A stretch of 64,000 nucleotides of DNA from Helicostylum pulchrum (GCA_025677825.1 JAIXMO010000020.1:310001-374000), one strand, 5' to 3'. Numbered from the stretch's first letter, positions 23,129-36,856 are shown. A program made the numbers and translations. The notes: generated from the letters alone by a model not told the origin.

Positions 23129-23252
23129 ATGGTTTCATTTAAAGGTGCGCTTTATAGTAGGACAAGATCAGGTACTCTTTTTATTATTATTTTATTTTTA
23201 AGCATTTCACTATATTTACACACCTTTTGTCATTTTATATGCAGGATCCTAA
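23129..23252 (+). CDS. possible spliced micro-ORF (16 aa)
   Basis: ATG at 23129 follows the CT-rich/A-run leader typical of starts in this window. Reading on, a GT-AG intron (23172-23244) joins to a TAA five bases into a second codon triplet, giving MVSFKGALYSRTRSGS. If unspliced, the frame runs 42 codons into a hydrophobic Ile/Leu/Phe tail. I do not recognise either peptide. It may be a real short gene, a leader of a non-coding RNA or chance. Confidence 0.3.
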
Positions 23253-25033
23253 AATAAAACGAGAAAAAACCCCTGTACATATTTACTTTTTTAACAGAAA
23301 TAAATAATAAACATGCAAAAAATGTATTTATATAATAATAAATCTATAATTACACGGGAAAAAAAAAAAGATTGCGCACGTGCACTCAAGGGAAAAAGAA
23401 GGTCTTGATCCATCATTTATTTCCTCAAAGGTGATGACCTAATTTACACAAAAGGTACAAGCGAGTCGTCCTGGGGGGATAAACTAGTAAATCAAATCTA
23501 GACATACACCTCCTTTCCCCTTATTCCACATCCTCACTTCTTTTTACTATATTTTACTATTGACAAAAGAAGATTACTTGAATCTAGTTAGTCCCGTTGG
23601 AAATAAAACCTGATCCAGTTACTGCTTTTGACCTGTAAATTAACCCCACTAGAGTTATTTTTTTTCGCACCAGCGCTAACCCGTAGCGCAAAACAGGTCA
23701 TGATAATCTTGGTAATTGGGTACCATGACAACTCCGAAATTTCCCCCTTTTTTAAAAAAAAAATTATGTCGTGTGGCAAAATCAAGATTTGAAGAATAAA
23801 AATGCAGCAGTGATTTATAGTAATAAAAATCGTGGCTGGGAAACTATATAACAACTTTTTTAGAAAAAAATAAGCCACTCTTTTTAGGTCCCTTGACAGC
23901 TTGTTTGTATAAAACCAGGAACATTTTTTTTCTGTGAAACAATTTGACGTATGTGTGGAGTAGCGATCTGCACATTCTATATAGCAAAAATGTTGTTGTA
24001 ATTCATCATATCTTCGCCAACTGACATGTTTTATTTTTTATTTTCCGCATTGTCAGTGTAAAGTGATTTTTTTTGCAGCAGCTTAAAAAGTCTCTTTTTT
24101 TTTTTTTTTTCTTTCTTTTTTTTTACTGCAGGCAAATCCATTTCATTCATATCTTAAGGCTAAAGCTGCCAGTTATCAATTAAACAACTACTATTGGCTA
24201 TAGCGCAAATTAAAGTTTTACGATAAGCTTTTTTTTTTTAACCAAAAAACTTTTTTTTTTCGTTCATTTTTAAGCTAATAAACTTTTTTTTTTTTCAATT
24301 TTTTTTTTCAAGAGAATATATACCCGTTTTATATCTCTGGGTGGCTTTTATCAATCGTGATTAACAATTGGACGGAGAAAAAGAGGCTCCGGTTACCGAG
24401 AATAAAGCTACTTTTTTTTTACTCCGTTTCCCCATCACTTTTTTTTTTCTTAATAAGAACTTAATGCAAGACAAATTCCTACTTTAAAAAAAAGCTCTCA
24501 CACACGACTCGATTTGTATGGAGGTTTATTATGTTTCATACAAATATATTATGAAATGGTCAAATAAAAGAAAAAAAACTTGGATCGAAAATTTAAAAAC
24601 ATCCGTGATTACAAATACAGACGAAAAAAGCAAGTCATAGAAAAAAAGAAAATCCTTCAATTTTCGATCTCGTGGGCGATATACCAACTGTAAGGTATGG
24701 AATTGAGTCACCGTAATAAATCTAATTTTTAAGGGAAAACAGAAAGACACAACCTTACTGCGGCAAAATATTTGGGCAACGGGAAACGTAATGCACTTTC
24801 CTGATCTGTAAAAAGGTATACGTAACCCATCAAACTCAATTGACTTTTATAGTCAAAACTGTTAGAGGTATTTACTTCTCAAGCGGCTTCTTTCTCCCGA
24901 ACTTGACTTTTTTGGTTGTACCCATTAATCGGCAATTTAAAAAAAGAAAACCCTTTCATATAAATACAGGTTTTAAAATTCTATTTGTATTTTTTTTGTT
25001 TTTGTTTTCTGTCAAATCTTTTTTTTTTCTGCT
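23253..25033. other. long intergenic region upstream of the ABC transporter
   Basis: About 1.8 kb with many T-runs (especially 24090-24310), no convincing open frame and no RNA gene. It probably contains the regulatory region of the PDR transporter. A TATA-like element is listed separately. Confidence 0.6.
24959..24966 (+). promoter_or_regulatory. TATA-like box of ABC transporter gene
   Basis: TATAAATA lies about 70 bp before the ATG and is followed by a T-rich leader, a spacing suitable for a core promoter of a strongly expressed gene. Confidence 0.45.
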
Positions 25034-28000
25034 ATGGATGAAAAACACCATGTTCATCAAGTAGAAGACATACCAAGGATGCCAAATCATACCCATCAAC
25101 ATAATGGCTCCGAAAGTACTGTTACTTCTACGCAAGGAAACACATATGGTCACCAAGATACATTTGGTGAAACTGATGCAAATCAAGTTTGTGTTGAAGG
25201 TACATAAAAAAAAAAAAAATTTTTTTTTACCCAGCAACAAAAATTCTAAATAAAAAATATATAGATGCCAAATTGGAGTACGAAGACCTTCGTCGTGAAT
25301 TAAGTCGTATTAGTCAGCGCACTTCTCAATCCAAGGCCGAAGAAGGCCAAGCTGATTCTGAAGATTTCAAGCTCGATGAATTCTTGCACGGTATCTCTCG
25401 AAAGCAAGATGAAGGCGGACATAAGCGTAAACACATCGGTGTCTCCTGGAGAAACTTGCGTGTCGAGGTAAATAATTAAAAACAGACAAACAAAAACAGG
25501 CAAACAAAAACAGGCAAACTAACTTATTTTGCTAAATAGGGTTTAGGAGCTGACGCTTATACGATCCCTACCGTCATCAGCAGTGTCACATCATTTTTTA
25601 AATTCTGGGAATATTTTGGAAAAAAAAAAGGCAGCACCAAAGTAATCATTGACGACCTCAGCGGCTGCTGTAAAGACGGCGAGATGCTTTTAGTTTTAGG
25701 CCGCCCCGGAGCCGGTTGTACCTCCTTCCTTAAAATCATTTCCAACATGCGCGACTCATACACCCACATTGGCGGAGACGTCAGTTACGGCGGCATCGAC
25801 CATAAGACTTTTGCTGAACGCTACCGAGGCCAAGTCTGTTACAACGAAGAAGAGGACCAACATTACCCTACACTCTCCACCAAGCAAACCCTTCAATTTG
25901 CGCTCCGTACCAAGATTCCCGGTAAGCGTACTGGAAATGAATCGCGCGAAGACTTCGTCAACCGTATCCTGTACATGCTCGGCAACATGCTAGGTTTAAC
26001 CAAGCAAATGGACACACTTGTCGGTAACGCCTTTGTCCGTGGTCTCTCGGGTGGTGAACGTAAGCGTCTCTCCATTGCTGAACAAATGACTACCAACAGT
26101 GCCGTCAATTGCTGGGATTGTTCCACCCGTGGTCTTGACGCTGCCTCTGCTCTCGATTACGTCCGCTCACTCAGAATCATGACGGATATCTTTGAAATCA
26201 CCACGATTGCTACACTGTACCAAGCCTCCAACAGCATATTCAACTTGTTCGATAAGGTACTTCTTTTAGACGAGGGACACTGTGTTTACTTTGGTCCTAC
26301 CAGCGGCGCTAAATCTTATTTCGAAAATCTCGGGTTCCATTGTCCTCCTCGTAAATCCGTCCCTGATTTTTTGACAGGTCTCTGTAACCCTGCTGAACGT
26401 GAGTACAAGCCTGGCTTTGAGGACCGTGTCCCCAAGCACGCCTCTGAATTCCAACAAAGGTATCGCGAATCAGACGTCTACCAATTAATGATCCAGGATC
26501 TCGAAGAGTACGAGCGCTCCATTGAACAGGAGAACAAGGCAAACGTATTTGAAGACGCTGTGCGTGAAGAACACCAAAAGCACGCTGGAAAAAGTGCTCC
26601 TTACATTGCTTCCTTCTTCCAACAAGTCAAAGCATTAACCATCCGTGAACACCAACTTTTAATTAAAGATAGAGAGGCTCTTATCTCTCGTTATGGAACC
26701 ATGCTTATCCAAGGTTTGATCACCGCCTCTTGTTTCCTTTTGCTTCCTTTAGACGGCGCCGGTGCCTTCTCTCGTGGCGGCGCGCTCTTCTTCTCCGCCA
26801 TGTTCAACGTCTTTATCGCCCAATCCGAGCTTGTACGTTTCTTAATGGGTCGCCCCATTCTTGAAAAACACAAGCAGTACGCACTTTACCGCCCTTCCGC
26901 TTACTACATTGCACAAGTCGTCATGGATATACCTTACTGTGCATGTCAAGTCATGCTGTACCAAATCTGTTCTTACTTTATGATGGGCCTCAACTTGACC
27001 GCCGGTAAATTCTTTACTTCGTTTGTCATCTTGTTCTTCTTGACCATGTGTATGACCGGCTTCTTCAGATTCTTTGGTTCCATTACCTCCAGTTTCTTCC
27101 TCGCCACACAAATCACTGGTGTCTTGTTAATCGCCACTACCACGTATACCGGTTACACCATCCCCTTCCAAAAGATGTACCCTTGGTTATCTTGGATCTA
27201 CTACATTAATCCTATTACTTACGCATACAAGGCCTTGATCTCCAATGAAATGGCTGGTCAAGTCTATTCTTGTGAAGGTCCTGGAAACGCCGTGCCTTTT
27301 GGTCCTGAGTATACAAACTGGGATAACAAAGTCTGTGTTATTTCGGGTGGTACTCCTGGTGAGCCCTTTGTTCGTGGTGACGATTACCTTCGTGCTGCGT
27401 TCTCGTATAACGTCGAAGACCTCTGGGCTCCCGATATCGTTGTTGTCATTGCCTTCTTCTTGTTCTTTACCGTCTTGACCGCTTTATCCATGGAATACAT
27501 CAAGTTATCCAAATCTGCTTCTCTTACCAAACTTTATATCCCCGGTAAGGCCCCCAAGCCTCGTACTGCTGAAGAAGAAGATGAACGCCGTCTCAAGCAA
27601 GACAAGATCACCGATAACATGGACACCATCTCTACCGGTACCACTTTCTCATGGCAACATATTAATTACACCGTCCCTATCAAGGGCGGCAGCATCCAAC
27701 TCTTGAACGATATTAACGGTATTGTCAAACCCGGTCATTTAACCGCTTTGATGGGTTCCTCCGGTGCTGGTAAGACCACACTTTTAGATGTCCTTGCACG
27801 TAGAAAGACCATTGGTACAGTCGACGGTAACGTCTACTTGAACGGCGAGACCCTCATGACCGATTTCGAACGTATTACCGGCTACTGTGAGCAAATGGAC
27901 GTGCACCAACCTGCCGTCACCGTGCGTGAAGCGCTCCGATTCTCCGCCTACTTGCGTCAACCTGAGGAAGTCCCCGTCTCTGAAAAGAACGAGTACGTAG

Positions 28001-29535
28001 AACAAATCATCCAACTCTTGGAAATGGAAGACATTGGAGACGCACAAATCGGTCAAGTTGAATCGGGTTACGGTATCTCGATTGAAGAACGTAAGCGTTT
28101 AACCATCGGTATGGAATTAGTCGGCAAGCCTCAACTCTTGTTCTTGGATGAACCTACCTCTGGTTTAGACGCTCAAAGTTCGTTCAACATCATTCGCTTT
28201 ATTCGTAAGCTCGCTGATGCTGGCTGGCCTGTGCTTTGTACCATTCATCAACCTTCTGCTATCTTGTTCGAGTACTTTGATCATTTGTTGTTGCTTGTGC
28301 GTGGTGGAAGAACCGCTTACTACGGTGAGATCGGTGAGGACTCTCGTGTCATGATCGATTACTTTGAAGCTAACGGTGGACCCAAGTGCTCCCCCGACGC
28401 TAACCCTGCTGAATACATTCTTGAAGTTGTCGGTGCTGGTACTGCCGGTAAGGCGTCCAAGGACTGGGCCGAGGTCTGGCAATCGTCTACTGAATGTAAG
28501 GCTCTTGCTGCCGAATTAGATGAAATCGATAGAAGCGCCGTCAAGAACCCTACCCGTGTTGCCAAAACCTATTCTACCTCTTTATCCACTCAATTCCGTC
28601 TTGTCTACGGTCGTATGTCTCTTGCCTACTGGCGTTCTCCCGAATACAATATCGGTCGTTTCCTTAACCTCATGTTCACCTCTTTACTCACCGGTTTCAC
28701 CTACTGGAAATTAGGACATTCTTCCTCTGATATGATGAACAAGATTTTCGCCTTGTTCGGTACCTTTATTATGTCCTTCACCATGATTATTTTGGCTCAA
28801 CCTAAATTCATGACTGAACGTATGTATTTTAGACGTGAGTTTGCTTCTAGTTATTACAGTTGGCTCCCCTGGGGTATCTCTGCCATTCTTGTTGAAATCC
28901 CTTACATTATCTTCTTTGCTGCTACCTTCATGTTTGGTTTCTATTGGACTGCAGGTATGGAAAACACTGCCGCTAACTGTGGTTACTTCTACATCACGTT
29001 TGTGGTTCTTGTCTGCTGGGCTGTTACATTAGGTTTCCTTATTGCCGCAGTAGCTGAACAACCTACGATGGCAGCTTTGATCAACCCCTTGTTCATCTCG
29101 ATCTTGATCCTGTTCTGTGGTTTGATGCAACCTGCCAAGGCGATGCCTAAATTCTGGAGCTCTTGGATGTACTGGCTTGATCCTTTCCATTACTATATCG
29201 AGGGACTTGCCGTAAACGAATTGGAAAACCTCAAGGTTGTATGTACCGAAGACGATTTGTTCAAGTTCACACCTCCTGCGGGCCAAACGTGCGGTGAATA
29301 CACAGCTAGTTTCTTTAGTACGGGAGCCCCTGGTTACATCGCAAACCTTGATGCAGTCGCACCTGAACAATGCGGATACTGTACGTATAAATCAGGACCT
29401 GAATTTTATGAAACTCAATTGGGCTGGAGTGCAGCAAACAAGTGGCGTAACTTTGGTGTTCTTCTTGCTTTCTTTATTTTCAACATCTTGTTCTTCCTTG
29501 TCCTTGTTTACTGGAAGAGAAAGGGAAGACGTTAA
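25034..29535 (+). CDS. pleiotropic drug resistance (ABCG/PDR) full transporter
   Basis: Exons 25034-25199, 25265-25467 and 25540-29535 encode 1454 aa in the (NBD-TMD)2 order of fungal PDR/CDR proteins. NBD1 has the degenerate Walker A GRPGAGCTS, signature VRGLSGGERKRLSIAE and Walker-B region NCWDCSTRGLDAAS. NBD2 has canonical Walker A GSSGAGKTTLLDVLARR, degenerate signature ISIEERKRLTIG and Walker B LLFLDEPTSGLD. This split of one good and one degenerate ATP site is standard for the family. Twelve TM helices are expected, with Cys-rich loops after TMD1 and TMD2. It exports xenobiotics or lipids at the plasma membrane. Codon use is much richer in C-ending codons than its neighbours, suggesting strong expression. 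Confidence 0.95.
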
Positions 29536-29885
29536 AACTCTCATGTTGACAATTTATTTATTTTGATTTATAATCCACACACCCCCTCCATTTTTACTTA
29601 GAATATAACATTAATACTCCCACACCAACCCTTTCATACTTTTGTAATAAATACAATTTAATTATTTCATTATATTTACTGCCAAAACGTGGCTGCATAT
29701 TTTTTTTTTTTTAATGCGGTAACTACTACCACGCAACAAGTATTTTGCCGTGTACGTCACAATGGAGTTTACTTGGCATTCTTTTTTCCTGACTAAAAAA
29801 AAAAAGCCTGTTTTCCTGTAACACTATTTTTTTTTAAAGGCTTTTTTTAAAAAAAAACAAGAGAATAACCCTCTTTATACACAAC
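29536..29885. other. intergenic between tandem plus-strand genes
   Basis: Terminator of the ABC gene and promoter of the GOST gene. T-runs and A-runs, no gene. Confidence 0.6.
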
Positions 29886-32174
29886 ATGACAATATTAAAG
29901 ACTTGGAGATTATTCTCTACACTTTTTATTTTCACGACTTTGTTCTATACTTTAAATGCAGAAGAAGTTCACTTGGTAAATAAAGATGAAAGAACAAGTG
30001 ACAAACAAGCCCAATTTATACTAAAACTATACTCTTAGTCTAGCGACGAATACTCTGCTACTAGTTGTTCCGGTGTCTGGAGTAAAGAATCCATTCCCGG
30101 AGGTTCACAACCCTTTATTCAAGGTACAGTTTTCTATTTTACCACAACAAAAAAAACGGGTTTACTCATTTATATTTTTGTAGTTTCTATTGGAAAGGAA
30201 TCAAAAGGAAATGTATCCATGTTAATATACGAATGGGAAGATTTCAAAAACCTCGGTGCTGTGGATAAAGATACTGGAGAGGTATAATTTAATACTAAAA
30301 AGCCCAAAAGGACGTGTTTTTTAAAAAAAGCTCTTATTGTGTAGCGCGTTTATATCTGTGACAAATTAGCTGTATCTCATAAACTCTGTACTGCTTCACA
30401 AACGGGTCAATTCATCACGACAGTTCCTGCCGCAGAAGCCAACACCACCAGTATTTTAACTTCCACTATAAACATGACAGGTAATGCAACTGAAATGGCT
30501 ATGTATAAGGTAGAAAAGACCGGGTATTACTGTGTGGCTTTAATCCCCACCGGAAACGGTTCCACGTTTGAGGCTTGGGTAGAATGGAGATATCCTTATG
30601 GTGAATTACCTGCTGGAGATTACCCAAAGTTACTGGTAAAGTATCTTTAAACATTAAACTTTGTTACGTTCCCCGCTCACATTTTTTTTTTTAAAATTCC
30701 CAGTTATATGGTGCTTTTGCTTGTGTTTACACTGCTGTTGGTATTTTTTGGGCTATTCAAAGTTATCGTAATTGGGATGATATCTTACCCGTTCAGGTAA
30801 AAAAAAAAAAAAAAAAAAAGATTATAAAAAGAAAAAGAGAAAAGAGAAAGACTGAAATTTAGATATGTAGCACTTTTTATCTGGCGCTATTTTCTATCTT
30901 ATTGTCGAAATGGCGTTTAACTTTGGTTTCTGGGAGGCTTATAACCAATCTGGTAAAACATGTAAGTATATAGAACAATAACAAAAAAATGTGCTTGTAA
31001 TGCGATTTATTTATTTATTTATTTAGCTTATGGATTATTGGCTCTTGTTGCATTACTAAATGCAGGCAGAACTAGGTAGAATAAAAAAAAAATGGGGGGA
31101 CAGGAAGAGATAGAAAGGAGTTACTGACGGGGATTATATTATTTTTAGTATGTCGTTCTTTATGTTACTTATTGTATGCATGGGATATAGTGTTGTGAAG
31201 TAAGTAGTAGCATTAAGATAAAGAATTTATCGGGTTTATACTAAATATATACCTTTCGTCTTTCTAGGCCTAGTCTCGGATCTATGATGAAAAAGTGTAT
31301 CATTCTTGCATGCACGCATTTCTTCTTTGGTGTTATTTACACCTTGGGAACCATGCTATTATCACCCGAGACCGCTGGTCTCTTGATCTTGCTTGTTATC
31401 TTCCCCCTCTCGATTACCATGACCATCTTTTACGTCTGGACACTAAACTCAATTACCAATACAATTCGCGATCTAGAACTTCGTAAGCAGCACGTCAAGG
31501 TCGTCATGTACAAGCGACTCTACAAACTCTTGTTGTTTTCTGTCATTGCTGTCATTGCTATTTTCATCCTCAACATGTTGGCATTTTCAGGCCGTATGGC
31601 AATTGACTGGGCTGCCAAGAACTGGAAGTACAGATGGATCATGTTGGACGGCTTATTAAATGTCTTGTACTTTGCTGTCTTTTTGATCATCGTTATTCTT
31701 TGGAGACCTACAAGTAATAACTCAAGATATGGATTAATGCAAATTAGTCAGGATGAAGAAGAGGCGCTTGATTTGGAAGAGCGTTTGAGAAGAGTGGAGG
31801 AGAATGAAAATGGTGAATTTAACGGGCATGGTAACACACGTCGAATGGAGGATGAATCTGCTATTTTTGAATTAGGCGGTGAGCTTACAGATGAAGAAGA
31901 TGACCACCAGCCCATCAACAAAAATATAGAGTTGTCGGATCTCAATAATAAAAATAGTACTACTACTGGGTACCGTTCAGCATCAGCTGGTGGTGGCAAT
32001 AGAAAAGGAGGCGAACAAAGCGCTCTTTTACACGTAGATCAAGATGATGAAGATGAAGAAGATGATCAGTAAGTAATTATACATTAGCATTTTATTTATG
32101 TTAACCCCTTTGTTATCTTTAATAGCTTGGATGATAACGAAAACGCTAGATTAACCGAAAATGCAAGAAAGTAA
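29886..32174 (+). CDS. GOST-type seven-TM protein (PTM1/GPR107 family)
   Basis: Ten exons (29886-29975, 30039-30123, 30184-30281, 30345-30635, 30704-30796, 30871-30961, 31027-31075, 31149-31199, 31268-32068, 32126-32174) encode 565 aa. A signal peptide (1-25) leads a lumenal domain, followed by seven TM helices in the lung-7TM family style: FLSGAIFYLIVEMAFNFGFW, GLLALVALLNAGRTSMSFF, VKPSLGSMMKK, and later NWKYRWIMLDGLLNVLYFAVF. The tail is acidic. Family members sit in Golgi/endosomal membranes and act in trafficking. The exon-6 acceptor at 30870 was chosen because the AG eight bases upstream puts a stop in frame. Confidence 0.85.
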
Positions 32175-33042
32175 AAGCTAAATAAATAATAAATTACTAT
32201 ATATGCACGATCCGGTTATTTTACAGTTTTTTTTTTTTATGATTCGAGTTCTATTAATTAAAGAGAAGTAAAAAAAAACCAATCGTGTGGTTAGCCTCGA
32301 ATAACAAAGCGCAATCCGTTTTTTTGTACTTGATAGTTATAGCCTCAGAGGTCCCGACTTTATTCCTTATTCGTACAAACTTAGTTTATGAAGGAGGTAA
32401 AAATAGGGGATCCTTTAACAACAATTCTGTGTGTGGTAAGACAGTGCTTTGCAGTGCAACTAAAACATTATAATCAGAAGAAAAACTTTGCCATTTTTAG
32501 ATATTGTTTATTCTAGCAAGTGCTTACAATGTAATACAATGTGTCTAAGCCCATCTCCGAAGCCCCCGTGCTTGAAAGCTGTCTATTTTTTTTTATATAT
32601 TATTTCAATCGTGTTCTTTTATATATAATTCGCTGTACGAATACACATAATAGTTACCCGCGCTATAACACTAGATAATAATACCCGGGGGAAAATAAAA
32701 AAGGTTAAATTCACCTTGAGTAACGGGTTGCCTAAAAATAAGTACAACGTAATTTAATCGAGAAGATCATTCTTATCAGAATATTGCAAAATATTTAATA
32801 AAATTGGTATATATTTATTTGGTATAGTTATTTATATATAAAAAAAACGATGGTATATGGGATTTATATATGTGTATATAAAAGAGAGTGAGAGAGAGAA
32901 ATAAAACAGGGGGAATACTATTTAATATTATGTGTAGAATATATCCATTGTTGTAACTGTTGCGAATAAAGGAAAGAATAAGCAGGAAAAAAAAAATTAT
33001 ATAAATCATGAAAAAGAGAGATGCCCTTAGTTTTTTTTTTTT
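32175..33042. other. intergenic, convergent 3' flanks
   Basis: AT-rich sequence between the GOST gene and the C2H2 gene. Several A/T runs and (GA)n at 32883-32902. No gene was recognised. Confidence 0.6.
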
Positions 33043-33956
33043 TTAGATGTTGTGGCTATTGTAGTTATTCATGTTGTAACCGTAAAAATCTGAATTGTGT
33101 CTACCAGTATCAAACGCTGGATTAGTATAATAGCTGCCGGATTGTGGTTTGGAGGGAGCTCCTCTATTTTGTTCTACACTATTACAAGTACTTGGTAACT
33201 GAACTACCGACTCATTCAAATGATTGGAGTTACTACTTCTACTACCTTCAGTACACACAATATTGCTGATTTTAGGGAACAAAAAGTAATGTTGATAGCG
33301 ATAGTTTGAGGATTGTGGTAAATGCGCAACTGAATTCAAATAAGTTTCATTATTGTTCTCATGATTTTCATTATATTGCGATCTTTCAACCAATGACCTT
33401 TGGTCTTGTTCCGCCTGCTTTTTTCTAGCCAATATAACATCGCTAGTTTTAATCAATTGTCGCACGTAACGAAGTCTGTCCTCGGAAGAAAGCTTATTAC
33501 TGACCGCTGGCTTCTGATGGACTTTAAAATGTCTACGCAAATTGGATACAACCGAAAACTTGCGACCACAACCAGATCTAAAATAATAAACAGTAAAAAA
33601 AAATTAGTTTTCTAAACGGGCAAATAATAATCGCTTTGAGATATTTACTTTAAACATTGAAATGGCTTTTCTGAAGTATGAGTATAAGAGTGTGTTTGCA
33701 ATGCACTTGGACGACTAAAGTACTTTAAACATTCTGTACATTGATATTGCTTTTTAGGGACGGGGGCTTTAATAGTTTTTTCAATGCAAACAGTTTCTGG
33801 TTCAGGGGTAGTAAAACCAGAAGAAGGCGAAGAAGGTGAAGACGAGGAAGAAGAGCTATAACCTAATGTAGAATACATGTCTGGAACAGTATCATACATA
33901 CAGTCTATGGGTGAAAGAGAATGTTGCTCGGGTTTATAAAACGATGATGGATTCAT
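33043..33956 (-). CDS. C2H2 zinc-finger protein (two fingers)
   Basis: Exons 33956-33649 and 33577-33043 encode 280 aa. A Ser/Pro-rich N-terminus (SSSSSSSPSSPSSG) precedes two adjacent fingers at about residues 71-125: CTECLKYFSRPSALQTHSYTH with linker TSEKPFQ, then CLKSGCGRKFSVVSNLRRH. The intron falls just inside finger 2. An Asn/Ser-rich tail of about 150 residues follows. It is probably a sequence-specific transcription factor in the nucleus. The target genes are unknown, and this finger pair is widespread in Mucorales-type genomes. Confidence 0.8.
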
Positions 33957-35110
33957 TAATAGAATATAAAAAAAAACTGAAATAACGAATTAACGAAAGA
34001 AAGTTAAAAGGAAAGATTTTTATACTTTTATAGGCAAAAAGTCAAAAAGTTGCTTGTAAGAGCTTTTAAAAAACATGTGATTACACAGCTCGGGAATGTC
34101 ATCGAACGTGCGGTTATTAAGAATAAGACAATGAAATTCAGAAATTTATGGGATGCACTACTTTCCTATAAGAGTAATAGCGACAGCGCGTATACGAATA
34201 TCCTTTGTGCGCGTAAAAAAACTTGATAGGGGTTGGGTATTTTTTTTAGGGGCAAACATATTTAAGTCATAAGTGATGGGTGATGATAGCACTTTCTATA
34301 TTTGTAGAAAAACTATGCAGCTTCCACATAATGAAAACTGTTTGTTGTTGTAAAACACCTGTCTAACTTTTGATTTGCTAGACCTTTCATCTCATTATAA
34401 GCTATTTCCTAAGCTCTGTTCATCAGAATTTTAAGCTTTTTGTTCGTAGTTATACTTTGAAGCACGTACAAAAGTTATTGTATTATAATCTTATTTGTTA
34501 TCAATGGAACAAAATTACTTGTATGCAAGATTCGACTCAGTAACCAGAGCCTTATTAATTTGCATAAAGTAGTATATAAATAAAAAAAGGGTCATTGACA
34601 GTGACAAATCAAACTAACTACATCAATTTAATAGCCTTTTTTTTTTTTTTTTTTACTTTTCGAGTAACTTTCATTATCAACTCAAGTTTTGGGCGGCCTC
34701 ATAAAAACGCATAAAACTTTTTAGTTTCCTTTTATAGGTAAAAATACTAAAAAAAAAAAAAAGTAGGTTATATGTGTTCTTCTCCTATAGCCTTAACACG
34801 CCTTTACGGCGTTAACTGTACGCTGCAACCAACACAGTGCTCCTGATATAGCGTAAATACAAGGTTTTCAATAACTTGGTTATCGTTTCATTGTATTCTA
34901 TCGACAAGAAACGAATTTTAACGTTTCGTACAAGGTTTATGCAGTGCCTTTGTGCAATTGGTATTCTTTTTTTAATGTAAAAAAAGAAAGAACGACTAGA
35001 ATGCTTTTATTACTATTTTAAATTCAAGGGGACACAGGAGTTTTTTTTTCGAGAAAAAAAAAGGTTATTTATCTAGCAGGGTGGTAAAAAGAGGGGGATT
35101 GCGTGCGTGC
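33957..35110. other. intergenic, C2H2 promoter region and MFS 3' flank
   Basis: About 1.15 kb AT-rich, with a T-run at 34638-34656. No coding or RNA gene was recognised. The length suggests extended regulation of the C2H2 gene. Confidence 0.55.
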
Positions 35111-36856
35111 TCAAACGTGCGAGTTGAGCTGGAACATTCTGCCAGCCCAGAATAATATTAAACTAAAGACGGCTACACCAATAGAAACATCGAACAGCAT
35201 ATTGATTCCGTAATGGTCATACGCATAGCCACCCACAATACAACCAATACCAAACCCTAAACCTGAAAACAGCGAAGCTAAAATACCTTGTGCAATTGCT
35301 CTTTGATGAACTGGAAACATTTGATCTACTTCAGATACGCAAGTTGACCATATCATTGCATACGAAAAACCTTAAAAAAAAACCAGTTATTATAATTTCT
35401 ATTTTTTTGATTGTTCTACTAACCATTCACAAGCTGCAGTAACAAAGCACAAGCCATAGTACTAGGGGCATTAGGGACCAAGACTTTGTAAGCCAAATTT
35501 CTTAATATAATAGCAACATGAGCTACAGTGACCAAACTAGAAACATTATAGTTTTTCAGCAACTAAACGGGGGGGGGGAGGAAATGGAGATTAGTAACAC
35601 AAAAAAGAAAAAGAAAAAAAACGTTTTACAAGTCGGGAAACATAAAATGTCGAAACTTCTGTAATGCCTCCAATAGGACCAGTCCAGCCAATAACCGAAG
35701 CATCCAACTCTAAATCTTGCTTTAAAAATAGGAACAAGAACTGTGCCACCATTGAGTAAAAGATACCGAAAAACAAAGTCATTAATAAAAACGTCCAAAC
35801 TTTAACCGACCCAAAGATTGTCTGTTTTAAACTTTCTTCTGCCATATCCAACTCATCATGTTCAGCACCAATGCTAGCAAACGCCGCTAAAGAAGTGTCT
35901 ACGCTTGGTATATGCGATAATGCAAGACCTAAAGGAGGCAAACTATCCATCTGATCTAATAATAAGTTTGCCTCATCATGTACGTCCCGAGCTGCCATTG
36001 AAGTGATAGTTCTCTGTAGATTCAGAAGATTTTGTTCGCTGTCCATAAGCAAGGTATTAGCGTGGCTACTTGTTGTACTACTGATACGTCGGATATTGTC
36101 TGGCAACAAGTTCTCGTTTTCGGCGGCGGTGGCTGCGCTGGGTGAATAATTATAATATCCTTTTCTTGGTGCATTTAAAAGTGAATCTCTTTCGCTTTCA
36201 TGTACTAAACTGTCGCCTGGTACTCTGGTCCCCAACGCTATTATAATAAACCCGAACACACTGATTCCAAATATGTAAAATGCACAGTTGATACCGTATA
36301 ACCCAATAAAGTAACCAACCAGAAGGACACAGATACCATTGGAAATGGATCCCCATAATCTTTGATCACCTAATCATATTTTTTTTTTTATATAAGTTTC
36401 TTGTACAACAACTAAAAAACCTTTTGATAATATCTTACCGTAATAAATTTTATAGTCTCCTAATATTTTCAGTACTGCACTATCTACTAAAACAGCTACA
36501 GGTTGTCCGAAAAACGCAAACGAAACAGCCAATACAATTGTAATCATCAGTGTAGCAGAAGTTGTATCATGGGGTAAAAAAGTAGGTATAAACATCAGTC
36601 CAATAATACTGACTCCACCAATCGCCATCAGTATTGCCATCAGTCTACCGTGCCATCGAGGCTTCCTATCTACTTGAATTGTCCAAAATGGACAGGCTAC
36701 ACTTTGAATAAACGGCGCAATCGCCAAAATAATACCAATCTGTTGTGAAGTTAAATGTAAACTGTCATTATAAAATAAGGACAGATAAGGTATAGCCGAC
36801 CCTAAAACGCCGTAAAGACATATATAAAGTAGCTTTGGCAGTATATATTTTGTCAT
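35111..36856 (-). CDS. MFS transporter-like protein (MFS_1-like/LacY-type)
   Basis: Exons 36856-36439, 36369-35630, 35562-35424 and 35370-35111 encode 518 aa. The N-terminal half starts KYILPKLLYICLYGVLGSAI and carries LTSQQIGIILAIAPFIQSVA and DRKPRWHGRLMAI, like the MFS_1-like family (nucleoside/oligosaccharide:H+ symporter relatives). A hydrophilic loop of about 130 residues with Ser/Asn/Glu sits between helices 6 and 7. The C-terminal half ends HQRAIAQGILASLFSGLGFG and a last helix (SIGVAVFSLILFWAG). About twelve helices are expected. Substrate and membrane are unknown. Confidence 0.82.

Noticed and set aside
29029..29370. Antisense and alternative-frame ORFs throughout the ABC transporter
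   Set aside because: Biased C-ending codons lower stop frequency in other frames; none shows protein-like motifs.
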